Shown: in pieces, positions 1-6,599 of the stretch
Position numbering within the stretch: the first letter of the stretch is position 1
How the letters are laid out: each line of letters begins with the position of its first letter
DNA from: DASXTS01 sp036505275
Lineage (GTDB): Bacteria; Actinomycetota; Actinomycetes; Mycobacteriales; Pseudonocardiaceae
NCBI GenBank assembly: GCA_036505275.1
Contig: DASXTS010000254.1
Location: 1 to 13,129 of the forward strand
Length of the DNA stretch: 13,129 bases
Direction of reading: 5' to 3'
Position numbers and translations under genes: made by a program
The notes under the pieces: model-generated
Databases searched by the model: none
Told to the model about the DNA's origin: nothing
What the model saw: only the letters and a program-made list of their open reading frames with translations

Positions 1-1
1 C

Positions 2-37
2 TGGCGCCGCTTCGCCACCAAGGACATCACAAGCTAG
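2..37 (+). CDS. C-terminal tail of an unidentified gene (partial)
   Basis: Frame 2 of the first bases reads WRRFATKDITS followed by a TAG stop at 35-37. It would be the last 11 residues of a plus-strand gene that begins outside the window and converges on the VOC gene, whose stop lies 9 bases further on. The mixed charged and aromatic composition is ordinary for a protein end. Eleven codons cannot identify a family, and an open stretch this short occurs by chance, so this is only a suggestion. Confidence 0.3.
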   Translation, partial: WRRFATKDITS

Positions 38-46
38 GCTCCGCGC

Positions 47-421
47 TCAGTCGAGGCAGAACCCGTTGCCCTCCGGGTCCTGCATGACGATCCAGAACTG
101 GTCGGGCTCGTCCCGCTCCTCGACCAGCCGTGCCCCGGCGGCGAGCAGCACCTCGGCGTGCGCGCGGATCATCCGGACCTGGTCGTCGCGGCCAGTTGCC
201 GCGGCGCTCGCGTGCACGTCGAGGTGCACGCGGTTCTTGCCGCGCTTTGGTCCGCCGACCCGCTGGAAGAACAGCCGCGGCCCCGTGCGGTCCGGATCCA
301 TCAGGCGCGCCTGGCCCGCGCTCGCCGGCTGGGCCGGCCGGTAGCCGAGCGCGAGCGCCCAGAACTCGGCGAGCACGGCCGGATCTGCCGCGTCGATCGT
401 CACCTGCACTGCCAGCGACAC
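47..421 (-). CDS. VOC family protein (glyoxalase-like, Glyoxalase_6 type)
   Basis: A 124-residue single-domain protein of the vicinal oxygen chelate fold. Seen: an opening strand VQVTIDAADPAVLAEFWALALGY, broken here by the helix of the first beta-alpha-beta unit (residues 5-27), a central NRVHLDVHA strand (63-71), and the C-terminal WIVMQDPEGNGFCLD signature (110-124) shared by actinobacterial glyoxalase/bleomycin-resistance-like proteins. His68 and the Glu of DPEGN are possible metal ligands. No substrate can be assigned; members of this subgroup are mostly uncharacterised small cytosolic proteins. The GTG start at 419-421 is chosen because GAGGT lies about 6 bases upstream and the anti-sigma stop ends 8 bases before it, so it is probably translated from the same message as sigK-rskA. 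It may belong to the SigK regulon or simply be a passenger. Confidence 0.88.
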   Translation of the reverse strand: MSLAVQVTIDAADPAVLAEFWALALGYRPAQPASAGQARLMDPDRTGPRLFFQRVGGPKRGKNRVHLDVHASAAATGRDDQVRMIRAHAEVLLAAGARLVEERDEPDQFWIVMQDPEGNGFCLD

Positions 422-429
422 GTCCGACC

Positions 430-1242
430 TCACACCGGCAGGTCGAGCACCAGCACCGGGTTCGTGGTCGGCTGGGGCGAGCCACCGCGCGGCTCGACGG
501 TCACCCCGAGCCGGGTCGGCTCTGCGGGCAGGTCGCCCACGACCGGCCCGAGGTCGGCGCCGGCCGACAGCACGCCCATGGAACGCGCGCCGGCCGGCCC
601 GATCGACCAGAGCTGGTAGGCGCGGTCGCTCGGCAGCGGCTGCATGCCGCGGGCCAGGAACGCGACCTTGCCGCGGGACTGCGACACGATCGCGGTCCCG
701 GTGCCGCCGTCCACGGCGGCCGTGGTGATCTTGGCGTCCGCCGCCGCCAGCACCGCGAGCACCGAGTCGAGCTGCTGCTGGGCCTGCGCGGCCCGCGCGC
801 CGCTCTCGTCGAGTTGCCGCTGCACCGAGCCCAGCCGAACGCCGAGGATCACGGCGGCGACCAGGCAGGCCGCGGCCGCTACCCCGGCCAGGCCGGTCGC
901 CCAGAGCTGCCAGCGCGGCGCGCGCACCCGGCCGGCGCTGGATGGCACGGCGGGCGCTGTGGTGGGCGCTGTGGTGGGCGCTGTGGTGGGCGCCGTGGTG
1001 GGCGCCACTGTTGGCGGGAGCTGGCGGGTTTGCGAGGCGGTGGCCAGTACCCGCCGCTTGAGCGACGCCGGTGGTGGCATCGCCGCGGCGGCACCGAGCC
1101 GGCCCGCGGTGTCCTGCAGCTCGCCCACCTCGGCGGTGCACGAGTCGCAGTCCGCCAGGTGCTGCTCGAACATCGCCCGCTCGGTGTCGGACAGCGCGTC
1201 CATGGCGTACGCGCCGGTCAGCATGTGGATTTCCGCGTTCAC
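430..1242 (-). CDS. rskA: Anti-sigma-K factor RskA family protein
   Basis: A 270-residue membrane-anchored anti-sigma factor. Residues 1-45 form the cytoplasmic sigma-binding domain with a zinc-type HxxxCxxC motif (His28, Cys32, Cys35). An ASLKRRVLA element (59-67) follows, typical of RskA. Residues 79-98 are an Ala-Pro-Thr-Thr repeat linker, residues about 113-136 a single transmembrane helix, 138-170 a polar coiled-coil-like stalk, and the rest an extracytoplasmic RskA domain with the AYQLWSIGP signature (208-216). In mycobacteria RskA holds SigK inactive and releases it on regulated proteolysis; the same role is inferred here. The GTG start overlaps the sigK stop in a GTGA arrangement, so the two are translationally coupled. 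The Pro/Thr linker is encoded by a 12-bp minisatellite and is longer and more regular than I would expect. Confidence 0.93.
   Translation of the reverse strand: MNAEIHMLTGAYAMDALSDTERAMFEQHLADCDSCTAEVGELQDTAGRLGAAAAMPPPASLKRRVLATASQTRQLPPTVAPTTAPTTAPTTAPTTAPAVPSSAGRVRAPRWQLWATGLAGVAAAACLVAAVILGVRLGSVQRQLDESGARAAQAQQQLDSVLAVLAAADAKITTAAVDGGTGTAIVSQSRGKVAFLARGMQPLPSDRAYQLWSIGPAGARSMGVLSAGADLGPVVGDLPAEPTRLGVTVEPRGGSPQPTTNPVLVLDLPV
952..1011. repeat. 12-bp tandem repeat inside rskA
   Basis: Three identical copies of GGGCGCTGTGGT (952-987) are followed by one copy with a single change (988-999) and one degenerate copy (1000-1011). The period is four codons, so the repeat stays in frame and encodes the APTT linker between the sigma-binding domain and the membrane helix. 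Copy-number change would alter linker length without shifting the frame. Confidence 0.92.
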
Positions 1243-1844
1243 CCTGCCACCCCCAGGCAGTCCCGCAGCCTGATGAGCCCATCGCGTAGCCGCGTCTTCA
1301 CCGTGCCGAGCGGAACGTCGAGCAACTGGGCGACCTCACGGTAGGTGTAGCCGCCGTAGTAGGCCAGCACCACCGACTCGCGCTGCAGGTCGGTCAGCGT
1401 GCCCATGCAGCGCCGAACCTGGTCGCGTTCGAGCCGGCCGGTGACCTCCTCGGCGACCTCGTCGAACGGCCGGCCCACCTCCGCCTCGGCCACCCGATCC
1501 TCGCGCTGCACGGCGGCCTGCGCAGAGCGCACCCGGTCGACCGCGCGCCGGTGCGCCAGGGTCAGCGCCCAGGTCCGCACCGACCCCCGGTCCGGCTGGT
1601 ACCTGGTGGCCGTGCGCCACAGCTCGACGAGCACCTCCTGGGCGACCTCCTCGGACTGAGCGGGGTCGCGCAGCACGCGCTGCACCAGCCCGAAGATCGG
1701 GCCGGCGAGCTGGTCGTACAGCCGCTCGAACGCCGCCTCGTCGCCGCGCGCCACCAGGACCATCAAGTCTTCCAGCGATGGTGGCGGAGCGGCAGCCCGC
1801 GGCGCCGCGTCGCGGTTGCGGTCGCCGCGTGCCCGGTCGTGCAT
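1239..1844 (-). CDS. sigK: ECF RNA polymerase sigma factor, SigK type
   Basis: A 201-residue group IV sigma factor with only regions 2 and 4. Region 2 covers about residues 39-106: the -10 recognition segment FERLYDQLAGPIFGL, then SEEVAQEVLVELWR, then the SigK-like GSVRTWALTLAHRRAVDRVR in two adjoining pieces. Region 4 covers about 140-197 and contains LQRESVVLAYYGGYTYREV and the helix-turn-helix VPLGTVKTRLRDGL. AYYGGYTY closely matches the mycobacterial SigK signature AYYGGLTY. The ATG is supported by a GGGGG ribosome site 5 bases upstream. The gene overlaps rskA by 4 bases and starts 36 bases after yjbR. A SigK-consensus promoter sits just upstream, so autoregulation is likely. In mycobacteria SigK controls a small set of secreted-protein and redox genes; those targets are not visible here. 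Confidence 0.94.
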   Translation of the reverse strand: MHDRARGDRNRDAAPRAAAPPPSLEDLMVLVARGDEAAFERLYDQLAGPIFGLVQRVLRDPAQSEEVAQEVLVELWRTATRYQPDRGSVRTWALTLAHRRAVDRVRSAQAAVQREDRVAEAEVGRPFDEVAEEVTGRLERDQVRRCMGTLTDLQRESVVLAYYGGYTYREVAQLLDVPLGTVKTRLRDGLIRLRDCLGVAG

Positions 1845-1880
1845 CCAACCCCCTTTGGCCCCACGCTCGGCAGTACCCGG

Positions 1881-2291
1881 TCATTCGGAGCCGCCGCCGG
1901 CCGCGGATTGCCCCGTCAGTCCTGGCCCACGGAGGTCCGGCCGGGGCCGCTTCGATTTCGGCAGCCTACGCACCACATCCTCGTAGGACGCGTCCACCAG
2001 CTCGCGCAGTTCATCGGACGGCACCACGTCCAACCGCACCGAGTTCCACCCATACCGCCCGATGTACGCGCTGGTGGTGATGGCGTCCGGGTAGCGCTGT
2101 CGCCATTCGGCGGCCTCCTCGGCGGTCGCCCCACACTTCAACCCGACGCTGCCGCCGTGCAGCCCGATGAACGCGAAGATCTTGCCACCGACCTTGGCGG
2201 TCAGCTCCTCGTCCCCCCACGGGTAGTCCTCCGTGGCTCCCGGTTTGGCCAGGCAGTACGCCACGAGCTCATCCATGGTCATGGTCGCCAT
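1881..2291 (-). CDS. MmcQ/YjbR family protein
   Basis: A 136-residue small cytosolic protein of the YjbR/MmcQ family (CyaY-like fold, often annotated as DNA-binding, function unproven). Seen family features: the N-terminal LVAYCLAKPGATEDYPW (residues 9-25), the VGGKIFAFIGLH strand pair (34-45), the GRYGWNSVRLDVV segment (78-90), and the closing ELRELVDASYEDVVRRLPKS helix. The Ser/Gly-rich tail after residue 118 looks disordered. The uvrB stop lies 29 bases upstream, so it could be co-transcribed with uvrB. No good Shine-Dalgarno precedes the first ATG; in-frame ATGs at codons 4 and 6 are alternatives. A 7-base direct repeat GTAGAAC with period 9 sits immediately upstream of the start. Confidence 0.88.
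   Translation of the reverse strand: MATMTMDELVAYCLAKPGATEDYPWGDEELTAKVGGKIFAFIGLHGGSVGLKCGATAEEAAEWRQRYPDAITTSAYIGRYGWNSVRLDVVPSDELRELVDASYEDVVRRLPKSKRPRPDLRGPGLTGQSAAGGGSE
1883..1910 (-). promoter_or_regulatory. Candidate SigK-dependent promoter of sigK
   Basis: Read on the minus strand there is CAATCC (1910-1905), a 16-base spacer and CCGAAT (1888-1883). The mycobacterial SigK consensus as I recall it is CCATCC, 16-17 bases, CCGAAT, so the match is 5/6 and 6/6 with correct spacing. Transcription would start about 30 bases before the sigK ATG. The -10 box abuts the yjbR stop codon, which explains how sigK could be transcribed independently of uvrB-yjbR. Confidence 0.7.
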
Positions 2292-2320
2292 GTTCTACGC
2301 GTTCTACACCCGCGGGGCGA

Positions 2321-4474
2321 CTATCTGATGCCGGCGGCGTCCATGCCACGCAGCTCCTTCTTCAGATCGGCGATCTCGTCACGCAGCCGGGCGGCCAGCT
2401 CGAATTGCAGCTCGCGGGCGGCGCCCAGCATCTGCTCGGTGAGCTGGTGCACCAGGTCGGCCAGCTCGGCACGCGGCATGGAGCTCACGTCGCGGTCCTC
2501 GAGCAGACCCGCGCTGTTCACCCGGCCCGGCTCGCCGGCCGCGCGCTTGCCGCGGGAGGCGTTGCGGCCGGACCCGCCGACGGCGATGCCCTGCGCCGAG
2601 TCCTCCGCCTCGGCGTACACCCGGTCCAGAATGTCGTTGATCTTCTTGCGCAGCGGCTGCGGGTCGATGCCCTTGGCCGTGTTGTAGGCGACCTGCTTGG
2701 CCCGACGGCGGTTGGTCTCGTCGATAGCGTGCCGCATCGAGTCGGTGATCTTGTCGGCGTACATGTGCACCTGGCCGGAGACGTTGCGCGCGGCCCGGCC
2801 GATGGTCTGGATCAGGCTGGTACCCGAGCGCAGGAAGCCCTCCTTGTCCGCGTCCAGGATGGACACCAGGGACACCTCGGGCAGGTCGAGGCCCTCGCGG
2901 AGCAGGTTGATGCCGACGAGCACGTCGAAGTCGCCGAGCCGCAGCTGCCGCAGCAGCTCGACCCGGCGCAGGGTGTCGACCTCGGAGTGCAGGTAGCGCA
3001 CCCGGACACCGAGCTCGAGCAGGTAGTCGGTGAGGTCCTCGGCCATCTTCTTGGTCAGCGTGGTGACCAGCACCCGCTCGTCCCGCTCGGCCCGGCTCCT
3101 GATCTCGTGCACCAGGTCGTCGATCTGGCCCTCGGTCGGCTTGACGATCACCTCGGGGTCCACCAGGCCGGTCGGGCGGATCACCTGCTCGACGAACTCG
3201 CCGCCGGCCTGGGTCAGCTCGTACGGCCCCGGGGTGGCCGACAGGTACACCGTCTGGCCGACACGGTCCTGGAACTCCTCCCAGGTCAGCGGCCGGTTGT
3301 CCAGCGCGGACGGCAGCCGGAAGCCGTGCTCGACGAGCATCCGCTTGCGGGAGGCGTCGCCCTCGTACATGCCGCCGACCTGCGGCACGGTGACGTGCGA
3401 CTCGTCGATCACGAGCAGGAAGTCGTCCGGGAAGTAGTCCAGCAGGGTGGCCGGTGCCGAGCCGGGCGGGCGGCCGTCGATCGGCCGCGAGTAGTTCTCG
3501 ATGCCGGAGCAGAACCCGACCTGGCGCATCATCTCCACGTCGTAGTTGGTGCGCATCCGCAGCCGCTGCGCCTCCAGCAGCTTGCCTTGCCGCTCCAGCT
3601 CCGCCAGCCGCTCGGCCAGCTCGGCCTCGATCTCGCGGATGGCCCGCTCCATCCGCTCCGGCCCGGCGACGTAGTGGGTGGCCGGGAAGACACGCACGTC
3701 GTCCAGCTGGCTGACCACCTGGCCGGTCAGCGGGTGCAGGTAGTACAGCGCCTCGACCTCGTCGCCGAACAGCTCGATGCGTACCGCCAGCTCCTCGTAG
3801 GCCGGGATGACCTCGACGGTGTCGCCGCGCACCCGGAACGTGCCGCGGGCGAACGCCAGGTCGTTGCGGGTGTACTGGATATCGACCAGGGCGCGCAGCA
3901 GCAGGTCCCGGTCGACCTGCTCGCCGATCCGCAGCCGCACCGAGCGGTCCAGGTACTCCTGCGGGGTGCCGAGCCCGTAGATGCACGACACGGACGCGAC
4001 CACGACGACGTCTCGCCTGGTCAGCAGGCTCATGGTTGCCGAATGCCGCAGCCGCTCGACGTCCTCGTTGACCGAGGAGTCCTTCTCGATGTAGGTATCG
4101 GTCTGCGGGATGTACGCCTCGGGTTGGTAGTAGTCGTAGTAGCTGACGAAGTACTCGACCGCGTTCTGTGGGAACAGTTCGCGCAGCTCGTTGGCCAGCT
4201 GCGCGGCCAACGTCTTGTTCGGCGCCAGCACCAGCGTGGGGCGCTGCACCCGCTCGATCAGCCACGCGGTGGTCGCCGACTTGCCGGTGCCGGTGGCACC
4301 GAGCAGCACGACGTCGCGCTCGCCGGCCTCGATCCTGCGCTGCAGCTCCTCGATGGCCTGTGGCTGGTCGCCGGACGGTCGGAACTCGCTGACGACCTTG
4401 AACCGGCCGTCGGCGCGCGGAATCTCGCCCATCGGGCGGTGCTCCGAGCGGGCGATGACGGTGGAGTGTGGCAC
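2321..4474 (-). CDS. uvrB: Excinuclease ABC subunit UvrB
   Basis: The damage-verification helicase-like subunit of nucleotide excision repair, working with UvrA (loading) and UvrC (incision). The protein is 717 residues with this start, close to the actinobacterial norm. Seen: Walker A GATGTGKS (59-66); the beta-hairpin inserted between DNA strands, around SYYDYYQPEAYIPQ (111-124); the DESH Walker B motif (357-360); LSATPG (411-416); motif V GINLLREGLDLPEVS (521-535); motif VI QTIGRAARN (556-564); and the C-terminal UVR motif that contacts UvrC (about 667-705). The GTG at 4472-4474 is preferred because homologues begin close to the MGEIPR...RFKVVSEF..SGDQP segment, and a -10-like box lies 7 bases upstream. 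An open extension to 4693 exists but would run across the divergent DUF402 gene. The SOS box expected of some uvrB genes is not evident. Confidence 0.97.
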   Translation of the reverse strand: MPHSTVIARSEHRPMGEIPRADGRFKVVSEFRPSGDQPQAIEELQRRIEAGERDVVLLGATGTGKSATTAWLIERVQRPTLVLAPNKTLAAQLANELRELFPQNAVEYFVSYYDYYQPEAYIPQTDTYIEKDSSVNEDVERLRHSATMSLLTRRDVVVVASVSCIYGLGTPQEYLDRSVRLRIGEQVDRDLLLRALVDIQYTRNDLAFARGTFRVRGDTVEVIPAYEELAVRIELFGDEVEALYYLHPLTGQVVSQLDDVRVFPATHYVAGPERMERAIREIEAELAERLAELERQGKLLEAQRLRMRTNYDVEMMRQVGFCSGIENYSRPIDGRPPGSAPATLLDYFPDDFLLVIDESHVTVPQVGGMYEGDASRKRMLVEHGFRLPSALDNRPLTWEEFQDRVGQTVYLSATPGPYELTQAGGEFVEQVIRPTGLVDPEVIVKPTEGQIDDLVHEIRSRAERDERVLVTTLTKKMAEDLTDYLLELGVRVRYLHSEVDTLRRVELLRQLRLGDFDVLVGINLLREGLDLPEVSLVSILDADKEGFLRSGTSLIQTIGRAARNVSGQVHMYADKITDSMRHAIDETNRRRAKQVAYNTAKGIDPQPLRKKINDILDRVYAEAEDSAQGIAVGGSGRNASRGKRAAGEPGRVNSAGLLEDRDVSSMPRAELADLVHQLTEQMLGAARELQFELAARLRDEIADLKKELRGMDAAGIR

Positions 4475-4481
4475 GACGTCG

Positions 4482-4487
4482 ACTGTA
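4482..4487 (-). promoter_or_regulatory. Candidate -10 box for leaderless uvrB
   Basis: The minus strand reads TACAGT, then 7 bases (CGACGTC), then the GTG start. This fits an actinobacterial TANNNT -10 element whose transcript begins at the start codon. No Shine-Dalgarno is visible, in agreement with a leaderless message. No convincing -35 box was found. Confidence 0.5.
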
Positions 4488-4524
4488 GGCCGCCGGTCTG
4501 ACAGTCTGGGGCCGCGTCGGTGCG

Positions 4525-4530
4525 TACGGT
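4525..4530 (+). promoter_or_regulatory. Candidate -10 box for the leaderless DUF402 gene
   Basis: The plus strand reads TACGGT, then 7 bases (GTGACGG), then the GTG start at 4538. The spacing is identical to that of the opposing uvrB promoter. No Shine-Dalgarno is present. A CTGACA at 4498-4503 resembles a -35 box but its 21-base spacing is too long to rely on. Confidence 0.48.
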
Positions 4531-4537
4531 GTGACGG

Positions 4538-5065
4538 GTGTCCGAGGGCGCGCCGCACATCCACCGACCGAAGATCGAGACCTTCGATCTCGCCGCCGCG
4601 ACGAACACCGATCCGAAGGGGTTCGTCCGCAGCGTGGAGGAGTACCGCGTCGAGCCGTTCGGGCTGTACATGGCCCGTCCTGTGGTCGGGCATCCGAGAA
4701 TCGCCTACCTGCAGTCCTGGCTGCTACCGGACCTCGGACTGCGGGCCAACGACTTCTGGCACCACCCCGGCCGCGAGCGGGACAACGACCTCTACCTCGA
4801 CGTCGCAGACACGATCGTCGAGGACGGCGTGTGGCGCACAGTCGACCACTACCTGGACATAGCCCTGTGGACCGGGCGAAAGCTGGAGGTGCTGGACGCC
4901 GACGAGCTGACCGCGGCGCTGCTGGCCGGGCTGGTCGACGCCGGGACTGCGCAGCGAGCCCTGCAGACCACGTTCCGCGCGGTGGACGGCCTGGCCGCGC
5001 ACGGCTACCGGCTGGACGCCTGGCTGCGCACCTTCGGCATGGACCTGACCTGGCGGCGCCGCTGA
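4538..5065 (+). CDS. DUF402 domain-containing protein
   Basis: A 175-residue cytosolic protein of the DUF402 family. Characterised relatives are metal-dependent nucleotide phosphohydrolases: staphylococcal nucleoside tri/diphosphatase, and FomD in fosfomycin biosynthesis. Seen: VEEYRVEPFGLYMARP (33-48) forming the N-terminal strands, an acidic cluster NDLYLDVAD (83-91), and GVWRTVDHYLDIALW...LEVLDADEL (97-124). The repeated Asp residues (Asp84, Asp88, Asp107, Asp120, Asp122) match the metal-binding pattern of the fold. The C-terminal helices (125-165) are typical of the actinobacterial uvrB-linked version. It is divergent from uvrB, converges on coaE (9 bases between stop codons), and starts with GTG. 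The substrate is unknown; a house-cleaning nucleotidase role is inference only. Confidence 0.88.
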   Translation: MSEGAPHIHRPKIETFDLAAATNTDPKGFVRSVEEYRVEPFGLYMARPVVGHPRIAYLQSWLLPDLGLRANDFWHHPGRERDNDLYLDVADTIVEDGVWRTVDHYLDIALWTGRKLEVLDADELTAALLAGLVDAGTAQRALQTTFRAVDGLAAHGYRLDAWLRTFGMDLTWRRR

Positions 5066-5074
5066 CTTTGGGCG

Positions 5075-6259
5075 TCAAGCGACGCCCGGTGTCCAGCCGG
5101 TGCGGCTCGCCCAGTCATCAGCGCGGCGCAGCGCATCGGCGAACCAGGGCTCCTTGGCGTCGGCGTAGGCGTACCGGTCTTCCGGGTGCGCCGCCGCCAC
5201 CTCGCGCTTGACCCGCAGGTACTCGGCGCGCGCCGCCTCGTCGACGAGCAGCCAGTCGCGGAACAGCAGCGCGTACCGCCAGCCCGGGGAGCCGGCCACT
5301 CGCACGTGCAGGTTGACCAGCCGGCCGGGGTCGGCAGCCTGGTGGAACCGCTTGTGCCAGTGTGCCGGGACGGGGTCGATGGCGTGCGGGGTGTCGGTGT
5401 TGACATCGGTACGGCGCGGGAAGCCGGCATCGGCGATGGCGTCGGCCGTGGCGTCCGCGGCGGCCAGCGACGGCATGGTGAGCTGTAGGTCGATCACGTC
5501 CTTGGCCGGCAGGCCGGGCACCGCGGTGGAGCCGATGTGGTCCACCCGCGCGCCACCGGCCGCCAGCGCGATCCGGTTGCGCAGCCGCATCGCCTGCGCC
5601 GGCCAAGTCGGGTCCGGCTCGACGAGCTTCGGCTGCCAGTGCACGGTGCGACGAAGCCGGACGTTGGCTTCGAACGGGACCAGCCGCTCGGCCCACAGCG
5701 CGTCCACGGCGGCTTCCACCTCCTCCGGCCAGCCGCTGTTGTCCAACCACACGTCCGCCGCGGCGCGGCGCTGCTCGTCGCTCGCCTGGCTGGCGATCCT
5801 GGCCCGCGCATCACCTTCGCTCATCCCGCGGGCGACCAGCCGCCGGACCCTGGCCTCCACCGGCGCGTGCACGACCAGCACCAGGTGGAACGCCGGTGCC
5901 AGTCCGGTCTCCACCAGCAGCGGGACGTCGTGCACGGTGATCGCGTCCTGGGCGGCGGTGGCCACCAGCTCGGCGGAGCGGGTTCGCACCCGAGGGTGCA
6001 CGATGCTGTTCAGCCGCGTCCTGGCCTCCTCGTCCGCGAAGACGATCTTCGCAAGCGCGGCGCGGTCCAGGTCGCCTGCCGGCGTGAGCACGGCTCGGCC
6101 GAAGGCTGCGACCACCTCGGCCAGCCCCTCGGTGCCGACCGCGACCACCTCGCGGGCGATCTTGTCCGAATCTAGGACAACGGCGCCGTGCTCGGAGAGC
6201 CGGGCCGCGACCGTCGACTTGCCCGCGCCGATTCCGCCCGTCAGCCCAACCCGAAGCAC
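5075..6259 (-). CDS. coaE: Dephospho-CoA kinase fused to a GrpB domain
   Basis: Catalyses the last step of coenzyme A synthesis, ATP-dependent phosphorylation of the ribose 3'-OH of dephospho-CoA. The protein has 394 residues. Residues 1-200 are the P-loop kinase: Walker A GGIGAGKS (8-15), the LDSDKIAREVV substrate segment (29-39), HPRVR (88-92), the DVPLLVETG element (111-119), and a lid around RLVARGMSEGDARARI (140-155). Residues about 208-375 form a GrpB (UPF0157) domain with HIGSTAVPGLPAKDVIDL (241-258), a nucleotidyltransferase-like fold. Mycobacterial CoaE has the same two-domain layout; the GrpB part has been suggested to aid folding or regulation. The GTG start follows directly into the P-loop strand and has no clear Shine-Dalgarno; a CAGACT lies 6 bases upstream, a poor -10 match. 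Unlike in many actinobacteria, it is not directly downstream of rpsA: about 1.6 kb intervenes. Confidence 0.96.
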   Translation of the reverse strand: MLRVGLTGGIGAGKSTVAARLSEHGAVVLDSDKIAREVVAVGTEGLAEVVAAFGRAVLTPAGDLDRAALAKIVFADEEARTRLNSIVHPRVRTRSAELVATAAQDAITVHDVPLLVETGLAPAFHLVLVVHAPVEARVRRLVARGMSEGDARARIASQASDEQRRAAADVWLDNSGWPEEVEAAVDALWAERLVPFEANVRLRRTVHWQPKLVEPDPTWPAQAMRLRNRIALAAGGARVDHIGSTAVPGLPAKDVIDLQLTMPSLAAADATADAIADAGFPRRTDVNTDTPHAIDPVPAHWHKRFHQAADPGRLVNLHVRVAGSPGWRYALLFRDWLLVDEAARAEYLRVKREVAAAHPEDRYAYADAKEPWFADALRRADDWASRTGWTPGVA

Positions 6260-6333
6260 GAGGGCAGTCTGCCAGCCCGAACCGGGTGTCGTGCGTTTCG
6301 GCGCGCCTCACAAGTGTTTCCTCGTCACACCAG

Positions 6334-6339
6334 TACCGT
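6334..6339 (+). promoter_or_regulatory. Weak candidate -10 box for the 70-residue gene
   Basis: TACCGT fits the TANNNT pattern and lies 40 bases before the ATG at 6380. No convincing -35 is seen, so the call rests on the hexamer and its position in the coaE/small-gene divergent gap (6260-6379). That gap also holds an 11-bp palindrome, GGCAG-T-CTGCC at 6263-6273, directly in front of the coaE start. Confidence 0.25.
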
Positions 6340-6379
6340 CCGGCCTCACCTGACACATTCCGAGGACGTCGGAGGACGG

Positions 6380-6592
6380 ATGCGCACCGCCGCTCACCGG
6401 GCTCGGCACCGGCTCGGCATGCCGGGGCTGGTCCATTGCGTGCGCCATCCCGAGGTCGCGGTGGCCCTCGAGGAGTTCCACCGCGGGTGGCTCTGGGCCC
6501 TACTCACCCCGGCCCGGCACAGCCTGGCCGGCCTCCGCCGCCGGGCCATCGCTGCCGCCGCCCAGCAAGCCTGGACCCCCCGCCCGGCCTAA
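6380..6592 (+). CDS. Small basic hypothetical protein (70 aa)
   Basis: I do not recognise a family. The ATG at 6380 is chosen over upstream in-frame starts because a perfect GGAGGA Shine-Dalgarno (6371-6376) lies just in front of it. The product is 70 residues, rich in Arg, His and Ala and strongly basic. It has a moderately hydrophobic centre (GWLWALLTPARHSLAGL, residues 36-52) that may be an amphipathic helix rather than a true membrane span, and an HPEVAVALEEFHRG segment (23-36) that looks helical. No Cys-His metal motif is apparent; the single Cys20 stands alone. The TAA stop is followed within 7 bases by the first 22-bp repeat array. Its position between coaE and a repeat-bearing convergent region suggests a lineage-specific gene. 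The strong ribosome site is the main argument that it is real. Confidence 0.6.
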   Translation: MRTAAHRARHRLGMPGLVHCVRHPEVAVALEEFHRGWLWALLTPARHSLAGLRRRAIAAAAQQAWTPRPA

Positions 6593-6599
6593 CCCCCGC

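Noticed and set aside
4475..4693. N-terminal extension of uvrB by 73 codons
   Set aside because: It would run antisense through the start of the DUF402 gene, and UvrB homologues begin close to the GTG at 4474.
2379..5078. Very long open frame antisense or out of frame across uvrB and DUF402
   Set aside because: Typical GC-rich shadow frame, dominated by Arg, Ala, Gly and Pro with no domain, while uvrB in the neighbouring frame is unmistakable.
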